A program made the translations under genes and the position numbers. Under the pieces are notes generated by a model. It made no database searches and was not told the DNA's origin. It saw only the letters and a program-made list of their open reading frames with translations. From Brachionus manjavacas (taxonomy: Eukaryota; Rotifera; Eurotatoria; Ploima; Brachionidae): a DNA stretch of 64,000 bases. The stretch's first letter is position 1; every line of letters begins with the position of its first letter. Below, piece by piece: positions 39,423-50,367 of this stretch. The DNA is taken from positions 10,678,501 through 10,742,500 of the forward strand of contig JAHQIY010000001.1 in the NCBI GenBank assembly GCA_019054805.1, written 5' to 3'.

Positions 39423-41144
39423 TTGTGCCACGAATAGAGCTAGCTAATCGTTCCTCCACACTTTTTGGGGTTCTTCTGATAGGACAGCCCCAGTTGGCTC
39501 TATTTATGCTTTTGTTGCATTTGAAGAATTGTATCAAACTCGAGTGCACATTCGACGCCAAACATGCGATTTGTAAATGCACCACATCAAGCAAGTAAGC
39601 ATCAAATAGCTTGCTTTTTCAAAGAAGCTTAGCTTGCTGAAAAAAAGGAGAACTTCCTGTTTTTACTTGTTTATTAAATAAATATTATTTAATCTGTTTT
39701 ATTTGTTTGTTTAATTAATATTTCAATAAAATTAATTTCACTAGCTCCCTACGGCTACAAATTGACAACCAGCAACCTATCAATATTATTTAATTAATGT
39801 AGTTTCATTTTTAATTTTCATAATTCTTTAAAAGCTAAAAAATGATATAAGAATGAAAATTTATTTTTCTTCTTGTGTACAATTTTTCAATAATTTTATT
39901 TTTCTAAATATTTTAAATCTTTAATCTAAATTTTTATTGACTTATTCTTTTTTATTCATAAAATTAATTTGAATTCTTGTTTTTAAAAGAAAAATCATTA
40001 TTTCGAAAAAATTTAAAAAGCTTGATTTTGATTTTCTTTTTTGCAATAGAATTGGACAAGGTTGTCATAAAGAAGCAACTTTTTTCGGCTAAATTCTTTT
40101 TTTTATTATTAGATCGAAAAAAGGAAAAAATGGAAGAACTTTAATATAAATAAATTGTAAAAAATTCAATAAACTCACAAGTTTTCTTATTTTTTCTTTG
40201 GTACAAACGCAATCCTTTAATAATTTCTTTTTTTAATTGATTACCTTTATTCAAAATAATTAAAAATAAACCTTTTAATTCAATTAAAAAGAAAATTTAA
40301 TTTATTATTCAAACTAAAGTGTTGAGAAACGAAGTGACTTAAGTATTTTCGAAACATTTCTTTTATCTGATTAATTTAAAATAATTTTAATTGATTTGAC
40401 CTAATAATAAAAAAAAATTTAAATTAATACAAATTAGTTCTGTGAATTTTCTAATTAATAATTAAAATCTAATTTTTAATCTCTTTCAAAATGATAATGC
40501 CAATACCAACCAGATATATTTTATTTTATTTATCAGTGTCAAAAAATGAATAAAATAGAATATTATATTCTTTTAAAGGCAATGATACTTAATCATTCAT
40601 GAAAACTATTGTTGACTCCTTTAGTCAAACAAACCTTCCGAAGATCATCTAAGATATGGTATACGTTCTGAACTGAGAAAAATAATCGTCCTTTGGATCG
40701 TTGAATAAAAAAAAAGATTCATCATCACAAATCTAAGCACACAACTGAAAATTTTCAAATGGGCATAGAGAATCGGATTCTCTGGTCGGACTAAAATTAC
40801 TAGAAAGAAAATTTGAATGGAAATATGCGGTTCGAAGGCCAAGATTTATAAAATCTCAATAAAATTTAAAATTTTTTTGTCTTAATGCTAAATCATTGAG
40901 GAAAGCTAAATCGAGAAAATAATGTTCAGTGGCAAAATTGAATAGAGAAGAGAATCCAGAAAAGAAGGATGCCTTCAGAGAATCATAGTAAAGAAGTGGT
41001 TAAACTATATTATAAGCCAATATTGCCTAGATATTTGTCCTATATTTCACAGAAGGCTTAATTCTCAAGATTTGTTATTTTTTGAAAAAGAAACTTATTT
41101 TCATTACCAAAAGATGTTCATATTCCAACAATTTAAAAACCGCT
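39423..41144. other. intergenic, no gene seen
   Basis: A minus-strand open frame at 39403-39594 has somewhat higher GC (CPIRRTPKSVEERLASS) but matches no family I know and begins within the hairpin. The remainder is AT-rich with nothing supportable up to the piggyBac-type element. Confidence 0.35.
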
Positions 41145-41148
41145 TTAA

Positions 41149-41725
41149 CACTAGAAAGGCCATGGTTTTTTTAAGCTATTTTTTTAAATGAATACAAACT
41201 TTTTGAAAAAAATTAAAACTTGAAAATTTTTTTATTCTTCAATCAGAAATTGCAGACTGTGATCATGACAATGATGACCAAGTTGAGTGTGGAAGTTAGC
41301 AAGAAGACGCTTTAGGAAATCTACAAATGAGGATAAAACTTCAAAATCTGGTGATATTTGGACTTAAATAAATGACCATGATTAAACAAATGTTAGAAAA
41401 AGAATTAATTTTCATGAAAAAACTGTCCCTATTAGTTATGCTGCTTCAAAAGTTGATGGCACTTGTTTATCGGCATTTTTATCAATTTGTAATTTGGCCA
41501 TGGTCAAAATGGCCTTTTTCAATTTTTTTTAATTTAATTATGTTAAAAATTCGAATCATATGACTCCGAAGTGAAAAAAAAAAAATAAATTGTATTTGAA
41601 ACATAAAATAAAACTTTGTTGGTAAAAAAAACTTAAATTTGACTTAACTAAAACATAATTTGGAAGTGGGTTTTTTAAGCCCACTTTGGGCCTTTACGGT
41701 ATAAAAAAAATTGGCTTTTCTAGTG
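41149..41725. mobile_element. non-autonomous piggyBac-type element flanked by TTAA
   Basis: The unit begins CACTAGAAAGGCCA and ends with the reverse complement of CACTAGAAAAGCCA (13 of 14 identical). It is bordered on both sides by TTAA (41145-41148 and 41726-41729), the specific target duplication of piggyBac transposons. A subterminal hairpin AAGTGGG...CCCACTT lies near the right end. Inside, short coding scraps remain (an acidic DCDHDNDDQVECG), consistent with an internally deleted autonomous copy. Confidence 0.8.
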
Positions 41726-41729
41726 TTAA

Positions 41730-42693
41730 ATCGGTTCAACCGGCTTTTAAAAAATATTATAAAAACTTAAGATAAATAAGGTCTTTTAATGAAAAATAAA
41801 CTTTTGGATTTTAGTGGCTAAACATTTCTTTAATGATTTGAAGCAATACTTTTTTCTAAAAAATCATTAGAAATGATGATCCAAAAACTTTGTTGGAAAT
41901 AAAAGGTTAAATTAAAACATCCTTTTATTATATTTAAAAAAAAATGAATTTTGCACTTTTTTTGTTCAAATTTATAAAATAATATTAAATCAAAAGATAT
42001 TTAATTTAAAAAAAGTCTTGAAAAATTGGTTTGTTTAAACTCATATTTGTGACTTAAAAATAAGTTTTGCTCTGAATTGAATTGAAAGTGGATCGATAAA
42101 GAGATTTCTAAACAGGATCCAAGATCAATGGATGAGCTTAAATGAATTATCCGAAGTATTCTAAATAATGTACTTTTGACAATTTAGTTGACTCCAAATT
42201 TCACTAAAATTGAAATTTGGGTGTATAAAAAATAAAAAGAATAATTTTGAAAAAAAAAGCCCATACCTGTCCTAAGTGGCGTAACTAGAGAGGAGCTGAG
42301 TGGTGCTCAAGCCCCCTTATCCAAAGATTAAAATGCACTAAGCCACTTTTCAAAAAGTTCTATTAATCAAAATTAGTCATAATTTTTCAGTTAAATTTTA
42401 AATTTTCAAAAAAAATTAAATAAATTTTTTCTTATTTATTTTTTAATTAAAAATGTCAAAAATGATCATTGATCTGCAAAATTTCTTTCATTAATTTAAA
42501 TGTTTTCCTTTTTTCAAAACACCCTAACAATTAAATAACCGAATATTAGTCTAAATTTTTGAGGCTTTTTTTATTTGAATTTATTTTTCTTATCTCATTC
42601 ACATGATGTTGCCCCTAATATTATCGTTTAAATTTAAAATGTAATTAAAATATCTTATTTTCTTTTGCATTTTACGCATTTGTGTATCAAAAA
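41730..42693. other. intergenic, upstream of the CLC gene
   Basis: AT-rich. At about 42272-42300 the phrase AGTGGCGTAACTAGAGAGG, followed by GCTCAAGCCCCC, resembles the terminus of hAT-type MITEs, but a matching far end with target duplication was not found. No promoter motif is clear before the ATG at 42694. Confidence 0.4.
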
Positions 42694-45600
42694 ATGAGCT
42701 ATCAAAACCGAGAATTTGGTGATATTAAAATAGGATTCTCTAATAATCCAGAAACAGAAGGTAAAAAGATTTTTTTTAGGCAAAAAAAAACTGAGTTTTA
42801 TTTTTAGCTTGTAGAGATAGTTACGTTGAATTTTTCGGTCTGACTAGAGTTCAAAGAGGCACTTTTTTAAACGAAGATATTCAACTCTCTGAACGCATAA
42901 TAAGCGATGTAGTCGCAATGGATGCTGGATTTGATTTATCCGATTTGCCTGATCTAAGTTTAGGCCAAAAAGATCTATTTGGTCAAGTTTTGAAACCGAA
43001 AAATTGTGAAAAATACGCAAATTTTCATACAATAGATTGGCTCCGAGATTTGCTGAAGGATAAATTCAGACACAAATGGATAAAAATGCTGAAAGAAAAG
43101 GGTAATTGGATGGATAAGATTCAAGCGTGGCATGATGCGTTTTCAGGATGGTTTTTGGTTCTACTTATAGGCTTAAGCTCAGGTAGAAATTATCATCATC
43201 ACAAGTTTTTGGGGAATTTTATTTATTGTATTTATTATAGGCATGGTTGCCGGAGTTGTGGATATTGGCAGTGGATGGATGTCAAACATAAAATCAGGAT
43301 TTTGTAAAAAAAGATTTTGGTTAAATCGAGAACAATGTTGTTGGAATTCTATGGACATTAATCACGATAAGTTTAGAAATCCATTTTGTGATGAGGTATT
43401 TATAAATTTGATCTGAACCTAGATATTTTTAATTCTATTATTAAGTGGGTTGTCTGGTCAAAAGAATTTGGAATTAATGACAAAACAACAGAATATTTTA
43501 CAAATATGATAATTTATATCTTGTATTCGTTTTCTTTTGGAACTCTGGCAGCAATTTTAGTGAAAGTTTTAGCTCCTTACGCATGTGGATCAGGAGTACC
43601 AGAGGTATTTTGTCAAATTATGAAAATTGCTTCTATTAATTTTAAACTAAAGATAAAAACAATATTGAGTGGTTTTGTAATTCGTGGATATTTAGGCAAG
43701 TGGACTTTGCTCGTAAAATCGATTGGTGTTATTTTAAGCAGTTCGGCTGGTCTTGCCTTGGGAAAAGAAGGACCCTTTGTTCATGTGGCCAGTTGTTGTG
43801 GAAATGTATTTTCCTATTTATTCCCTAAATATGGAAGAAACGAAGCCAAAAAAAGAGAAATCCTATCTGCTGCAGCTTCCGCGGGAGTTGCTGTAGCTTT
43901 TGGTAAATATTTTTTTTAAATTTCATAATTTTAAAATAATTAAGAAAACGCATTCTAAATTTTCATACAAACATTTCAAAAATTGCATAAATAAATTCAT
44001 TTTCATTTATTAAATTTCTTAAAATTGAACCTTTTAACACTTACAATAAATAATCCAAAATTCATTTGTTTATTAAAAATTACAATTTTGTATTGAATGT
44101 TTGTATAAAAAGTTAAATATCTTTAGAAAAGACCTTAAAAATTTTAGATCAAAATTTTTGATATTTCATTTCTTTAACTCTTTGAGATCATTATTTTTTT
44201 CAAAATTTCATTATTAATTTTTAAGTTGCTGAGACTTTCCTTAACAATTTATAATTAAAGTTTTTCTTGAGAAAATAATTTTTTTTAATATCAACCAAAA
44301 TTTTTAAAAATTAATTTTCAAGATTTTTTTAATTCATAACTATATCTTTTTATGATGATATTTAATTTCGGAAAGATAAATAGAATCGCTTAAGACTAAT
44401 AGAAATAAAATCATTTTAGTTTCATAGAAAAATATAGAATTTAATATAATTAATATTGTTAGTTTTATTATTTAAAATTATTCTATTGTAAATTTTCTAT
44501 GAATCTTTTGATTCTATGAAAAAAAATCTAGTATCAATAATAGAAAAAATTCAAACCATTTAACGAATTGGAAGAATTGAAAATCTTTTTAATCATATAA
44601 AAAAACTAAGCTTTTCTAATTTTGAAAATTTATAATTATTTTAGGTGCTCAGATTTTTTTTAATGGCAATATTTTGATTATTTTTTAAAATCTAATTTAG
44701 GTGCTCCGATCGGTGGAGTTTTGTTTAGTTTGGAAGAAGTTAGTTATTACTTTCCTTTAAAGACATTATGGAGATCATTTTTTTGTGCTATGGTTGCTGC
44801 CTTTGTAGTCCGTACAATTAATCCATATGGAAAAGGACACGATGTTCTTTTTTTTATTGAATATGTACCCGAATGGTCATTTTTCGAACTAATTCCATTC
44901 ATTATCTTAGGCATATTGGGAGTATATTTTTTTTGAAAATTTGATTTTGTTTTTTATGAAAACGAATTTAAAAGGGAGCATTTGGTATTATTTTCATAAG
45001 ATTGAACATTAAATGGTGTAAATTTAGAAAAAACAGTAAACTTGGAAAGTATCCCATAACTGAAGTAATATCTCAATTTGACTTTTAAATTTTTAGAATT
45101 CTAATTTTTTAAGGTGATTTTAATTACTTTATTAACTGCTACCCTGGGATATTTGAATGAATATACTCGAATGCCCATGCCTGAACTTATTCGTCATTTA
45201 ATTGCAAAATGTAGTATCATGGATGACTCTTTTTTATGGTAATGTAAATAATTCTCTAATAAAAAAATAATTAAATCTTATTCAGTGATTATGTTAAAAA
45301 TGTGACAAGTGCAAATGATGATGTAGTTCCTTTGAAACAAAATGAAGGAGTTTATGAAGCTATTTGGAAACTGTTTTTAGCTCTGATATTTTATATGGCT
45401 ATGCTGATATTAACTTTTGGTCTCAAGGTTCCATGCGGTCTTTTTGTGCCTAGTCTGACCATTGGAGCAATTACTGGTCGTTTGATTGGAATTTTCATGG
45501 AAATAATTTCATTGTAAACAATTCTCCAAAAAAATTTAAAATTAAATTTTTATCTAAAATTGAAAAGCAATTTTCCCAGTTTTTTTATTTTTGCCGCTGG

Positions 45601-47652
45601 ATGTAACGAAAACGTAACATGCATTATTCCAGGAGTTTATGCAATTGTTGGAGCCTGTGCGTTCTTGGGTGGTGCTACAAGGATGACAGTTTCTTTGGTA
45701 AGCTTTATTTAAAAAAATTGTGAAAGGTTTGGAATTCTAAAAATTAAAATGAAACACCTAAAATAAACTTTTAAAGCCTTTTATTAACAAAACTAAAAAA
45801 CGAAAATTTAATAATTTGAAAAAAATAACTGAATTGAATAATTCATTTAAGTATTTTACTATGTTTTTCACTCTTTACTATTATTTTTTTATGAAATTAT
45901 AAAATTTCCTTAACACGAGTTATGAAATTATGAAAAGTCTGTGAAAAGAAAAAAAGACTTGAATTTTTTTTTTAATTTTGTGTTTTCAAAATTCAATTAA
46001 CATCATTATATCTGGTTTTAATGTTTATTAATAGATAAAATTAAGTATGTGTCATTCATGTTGTATCTCCAGTTTTTTTAGGGAATAAATATAAACTTGT
46101 TTATAAAAACAAACTTCTTAATAAGTATATATACTTATTAATTAAAATAAAGAAAGAAGGTGCTATCTCTCTGTGAGTCAACGAATTAAAAATATTTAAA
46201 ATTAAATAGAGGATTTATTAATAAAAGTTGAGATGCTCAATTCAACTGATTTATATTTTATGACTATTATATAACGACAAGTTGAAGCGTCATTTGACCA
46301 CTCTTTTGCTTGTAAGCATAAGTCTTTAGGAATTTATGGAAATACAGTGTAGTATTACCATGTCTAAAATTCATATAATGATATTCTAAAAAAATTGCAG
46401 CATAGTGCAACATACTTAGCTGCAGCTTTTTTACCTAAAATAAATTCTAATTTTTTTTTTTGTAAATTAAAATCAATTAAGATCAGTTTGAATCTTATTA
46501 ATGTTTTTTTTTTTAACATCAGAATAATTATTTTAGGTAAAAAAGATTCATAAAAATATGTTGCACAGTACTGCAATATTTTTTACATATATCTTATTAT
46601 CTTTAATTTTGATTTATCAAACAAGGAAAAATTTTCGTTAAATTTGTATTTGAATTTCACAATACAAATTTAATATAGAATTTGGATGAAAAAAATGATG
46701 ATTTTTGGTGATAAAAGAATCCTATTTTAATATTAATAATATTATGATGTTTAATTAAGGTAGTAATAATGGTCGAGTTGACATCTGGTTTATCCCTTAT
46801 AGTACCTTTAATGGTATCAGCTTTTTCGGCAAAAATTTTCGGAGAATTATTTTGTCCAGGTGGAATTTACGATGCTCATATAAAACTTAACAACTATCCG
46901 TTCTTGGATACTAGAGAAGATTACGAATTTGGTGCTTTTGCAGCTGATGTAATGAAACCGCAGTAATTATTCTTAAAAAACTTTAAAAGAAAATTAATTA
47001 ATAATGTTAATAAAGGAAAAAAGATCCTCCGCTTACAGTTCTTATTCAAGATGGAATGAATGTAGCTGAAGTTGATCAAATTGTGCAAAAATCTAAATTT
47101 ATAGGTTTTCCAATAGTTGTATCCCAAGAATCTCAGCTACTTGTCGGATACATTTTAAAAAGAGATTTGAGCATGGCTTTGGGTAATTTTTTTAATTTAA
47201 ATTGCATTAGTTGAACTAAGTATAAAAAAATTAAAGATTTGTACAAAAAAAGTGGACTTATCACTCCTAATACTTTAGTAAAATTTTCCCAAACATTGAC
47301 AAATAGAAAAAATGAGACTTGCGTCAAATTAGAAAAACTGGTGGAATATGTAAAATTATTGTATTAATTAAACAACATTTAATTCAATTAATTCTTGAAG
47401 GCTCCAATTTGTGTATCTGATCAAACTTCGATGACTGTTGTAGTGGATTTATTCAAAAAAATGGGAGTCAGTATTTTACTTGTTACGCATTTTGGGTATT
47501 TTTTATTAGTATTATTTTGCTTTGAATTTTAAATAGATTTTTTTTTCAGCAAACTTATGGGCGTAATTACTAAAAAGGATATTCTCAAGCATTTGGAGAA
47601 TAAAAGCTGCAATCAAAACAATCTACAGAATAACAAAAATAATTGTCAATAG
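42694..47652 (+). CDS. CLC-3/4/5-type chloride/proton exchanger
   Basis: Endosomal 2Cl-/H+ antiporter family. Exons: 42694-42760, 42808-43182, 43241-43395, 43446-43604, 43653-43902, 44701-44921, 44975-45064, 45114-45238, 45286-45513, 45580-45697, 46760-46962, 47016-47182, 47237-47349, 47401-47495, 47550-47652. All are GT-AG and phase-consistent; 822 residues. Selectivity and gating motifs are GSGVPE (247-252) and GKEGPFVH, with the gating Glu at 291. The proton-pathway Glu of [11 protein letters not shown] is at 348, the same 57-residue spacing as in human CLC-5, so it should be an exchanger and not a channel. [10 protein letters not shown] and AADVMKPQ follow, then two C-terminal CBS domains ending [16 protein letters not shown] decoy TTAGGTGCTC precedes the real exon 6 acceptor by 60 nt. 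Intron 10 carries a MITE. Confidence 0.92.
46394..46577. mobile_element. 184-bp foldback MITE inside CLC intron 10
   Basis: The left arm starts ATTGCAGCATAGTGCAACAT and the right arm, read on the other strand, starts ATTGCAGTACTGTGCAACAT. Both arms later share CTTTTTTACCTAAAATAA, so the inverted arms are about 55 bp. Target duplication is not obvious because the flanks are A/T runs. No coding capacity. Confidence 0.6.
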
Positions 47653-47690
47653 AATTTTATAGTATAATTTTTTTAAAATATTTAATTGAA

Positions 47691-47696
47691 AATAAA
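47691..47696 (+). promoter_or_regulatory. candidate poly(A) signal of the CLC gene
   Basis: AATAAA occurs 39 nt after the CLC stop codon, followed by a second AATAAA-like word. The position is right for a very short 3' UTR. Confidence 0.5.
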
Positions 47697-48407
47697 ATTA
47701 TAAATAAATATTTTATTTTATAAATTACAACCTTTTAATATCAGACTGTCTAGAAAAAAAATCAAATTTAAAATTAGACTAAGACTTAAAACAACAGTTA
47801 TATTATATTATTATTTGTATAGTTCAAATGAGTTAAACAAAAAAAAACGGACTCCGGATTTTATTTTGGGGATTAATTAAATGATCAGTATTTTTTTCAT
47901 TAATTTTATCAAGAATCTAGTTATTTAAAATTAAATTAACTCCTTCATTTTAAAAGATATTCAACATTTAAAACACCATCGGGAACATTTTCTGGTTTTA
48001 ATTCAAAATGCTTTTTTCGATTAAATTCATGTTTTAGGAACATTGTGAATCATACTTTATAATGCCTTTGGGATAATCTACACTATTCCTAAGCATGGCA
48101 TACATAGGAAAAGTCTGAATAATTAAATTTAATTATTATTTAACAAGAACTGGTTTTAAGTTACTTTGTTTTAGATAAAGCAGAAATGAAATAATCTAAA
48201 TTTTAATTCTTGGATCAAATAAATCTCAATAAGATTTAAAAAAAATTTAAAATTAAATAAAATGTAAATACTAGATTTAATACTAGATCTTTGTTACAAA
48301 TATTTTTATATTTAAGTAAAAATAAGATGAGAAAACTGTTAGTAGATTTTCTGACATTGATTGAAAACTATTATCTGTAAATTCATTCATTATTTGAGAA
48401 AACATAT
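47697..48407. other. intergenic, no gene seen
   Basis: AT-rich DNA between the end of the CLC gene and the left inverted repeat of the LINE-containing block. Nothing further is supported. Confidence 0.4.
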
Positions 48408-48498
48408 GGTTTAATTTTTTGTGTTTGAATTAAAAAATGTATCCAATGTTGTAAATAACATTGAAAAAGTGCGATGTTTCAAATATTTATTCAGTTTC
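48408..48498. repeat. left arm of a 91-bp inverted repeat around a LINE fragment
   Basis: This segment matches the reverse complement of 50085-50173 at roughly 90%, including GTTTAATTTTTTGTGTTTGA and GCGATGTTTCAAAT. The two arms enclose about 1.6 kb holding a decayed LINE. They may be ends of a larger DNA transposon or foldback element. Confidence 0.7.
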
Positions 48499-48845
48499 AA
48501 AAAAAAAGATTTAAGTTAATATTGCAAAAATGAATAACTTTTATAAATTTTATAATTTTTAAAATTAAATTATCTTTTATAAAACTTTTTTTTCATAAAT
48601 TATGATATAGGGTTTTGTGATTTGGCGATCCTTAAAGTTAATATTTGCAGTTTAAAAAACTATCTACGCTCTGTTTTCCATTTTTCATAAATTGAGTACT
48701 TGTTAAAATGCAGTTAGTCGGTTAGGTTAACTATGGTTCACCTGTAACTGGAACAATTCTTGTTCACAGGTTTTATGAACTATTAATTCACATAATTTAA
48801 CAATTGTTCATCTAATTCCATTTTTTTTCCCTTTTTCACTCCTTG

Positions 48846-49919
48846 TGGAGCATAGGGTCATTACTTTTGATTTCTACTCAAGTCGATCTTTTGCCTTTAC
48901 CCTTGCTTCTCCCCATGTCATTCCCATTTCAATGAGTTCTTTCGTGATTGTTGACGTCCATGTTACTGCTGGTCGTCCTACCTTACGTCGCCCTTGAGGT
49001 GTCCATTGAAGGGCTCTTTTTGGTATCCGTGTTTCTTTCATTCTAAGTACATGCCCGAGCCATATTTTGTTCTTAATGCATTGGCTTACTGGCTCTGAAT
49101 TTGTTTTTGTGTATAAGTCAGCGTTTGAAAATGTGTCAGGCCAGTGTATCCCGAGAATCCTCCGTAGGCTTCCCGTGTGGAAGGTGTTGAGACTTTTCCT
49201 GTCAGATTCACATATCCCCCAACATTCACTTCCGTACATCAGTGTTGCTTTTATTACACTGTTGTATAGTTTAAGTTTTGTTTCCTTGCTGTAGCTGGTT
49301 GACTTCCATACTGATTTGAGTCTTGCGAAGGCACTCTTTGCTTTACCAAGTCTATTTTTAATGTATTTGTGTGTTCCCAACGTTGTACTGATTGTGCTAC
49401 CTAGGTATGTGAATTCATTCACACACTCGATTGGTGTACCATCGATGGTGATCGGGGTATCCAATTTGGTTTTTATGCACATATGTTTTGGCCACATTTA
49501 TTTCGAGCCCGGTTGGTTTAGCGTTGTTCGCCAACTCTTGTGTCTTTATATACATATGTGCTTCTGTATTAGATATTAGCACCAGATCGTCCGCAAAGTC
49601 TAACTCTTCAAGCTTTGCTGTTAATCCCCATTGTATACCCCTCGCACTGGCAGTTGTTTTCTTCATGACATAGTCAATCAGTATTAGGAAAAGTGTCGGA
49701 GAGAGAACGCACCCTTGTCTGACTCCTGTACACACATTGAAGCTCTCAGATTGTCCTTTTTCCAGAATCACGTTACACTCGAATTTCTCATTGAAGAGTT
49801 TTATCAAGTTAGCCATCTTCTGTGGCAGGCCATAGGATCTTAATATGGCCCACAAGGATTCTCTGTGTAGTATTATGCTGTAGAACGCCTTGCTTGCTAT
49901 TGGTAACAGTGTTATTCCT
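48846..49919 (-). pseudogene. LINE reverse transcriptase with internal deletion
   Basis: Minus-strand LINE ORF2 fragment. In order: RGITLLPIASKAFYSIIL, HRESLWAILRSYGLPQKM, GVRQGCVLSPTLFLILID, LDFADDLVLIS (catalytic Asp pair), then after a frameshift near 49490 FTYLGSTIS, LKSVWKSTSYS, LMYGSECWG, RRILGIHWPD, GHVLRMKETRIPKRALQW and GRRKVGRPAVTW. The segment between AFYSIIL and HRESLW, which should contain the FKKAFDS catalytic motif, is gone. A TGG to TAG change follows DRLE. The 3' end is nearly identical to the copy at 57007-57345, so this family moved fairly recently. Confidence 0.85.
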
Positions 49920-50084
49920 CGCCAATAAAAAAATAAATGAATTATTTAAAAGTTAAAAAAGAATTTTCAATATTTTTTTCAAATTTTCAAATAAAAATTA
50001 AACTTTAAACATTCTATTAAACAAAAGAGTTTAATTTCAAATTAAAAGGCTTGCAGTATTCACTTGAAACTATTTTTTTTATTT

Positions 50085-50173
50085 GAAACTGAAAAAAAAT
50101 TTGAAACATCGCATTTTTTCAATGTTATTTCAGCATTCGATACATTTTGTAATTCAAACACAAAAAATTAAAC
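50085..50173. repeat. right arm of the inverted repeat
   Basis: Reverse complement of 48408-48498 at about 90% identity, differing by about eight substitutions and a 1-nt gap. It lies between the LINE fragment and the 3' end of the GGT7-like gene. Confidence 0.7.
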
Positions 50174-50367
50174 TATATTATTTTCAAAATATTTTATTTA
50201 ATTTATTGATAGTCAGTAAAGCTATTGAGAAAAATATAAGAAAAAAAAAGAGATTTTAAAATAAATATTTATTAATTAATATAAACGCTACCTAGCACAA
50301 AATTATTTTAAAATATACTAATAATACAATTAAAATTCATTCACAAAAGTTTGATTAAAAAAATGGT

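Noticed and set aside
44641-44660. TTAGGTGCTC as acceptor of CLC exon 6
   Set aside because: The following sequence does not encode the conserved [10 protein letters not shown]; the second copy at 44697-44706 does.
47183-47236. CLC exon 13 starting at the earlier ATTAG (47211)
   Set aside because: That frame runs into a stop; using the TTAAAG acceptor at 47235-47236 restores phase, length and CBS alignment.
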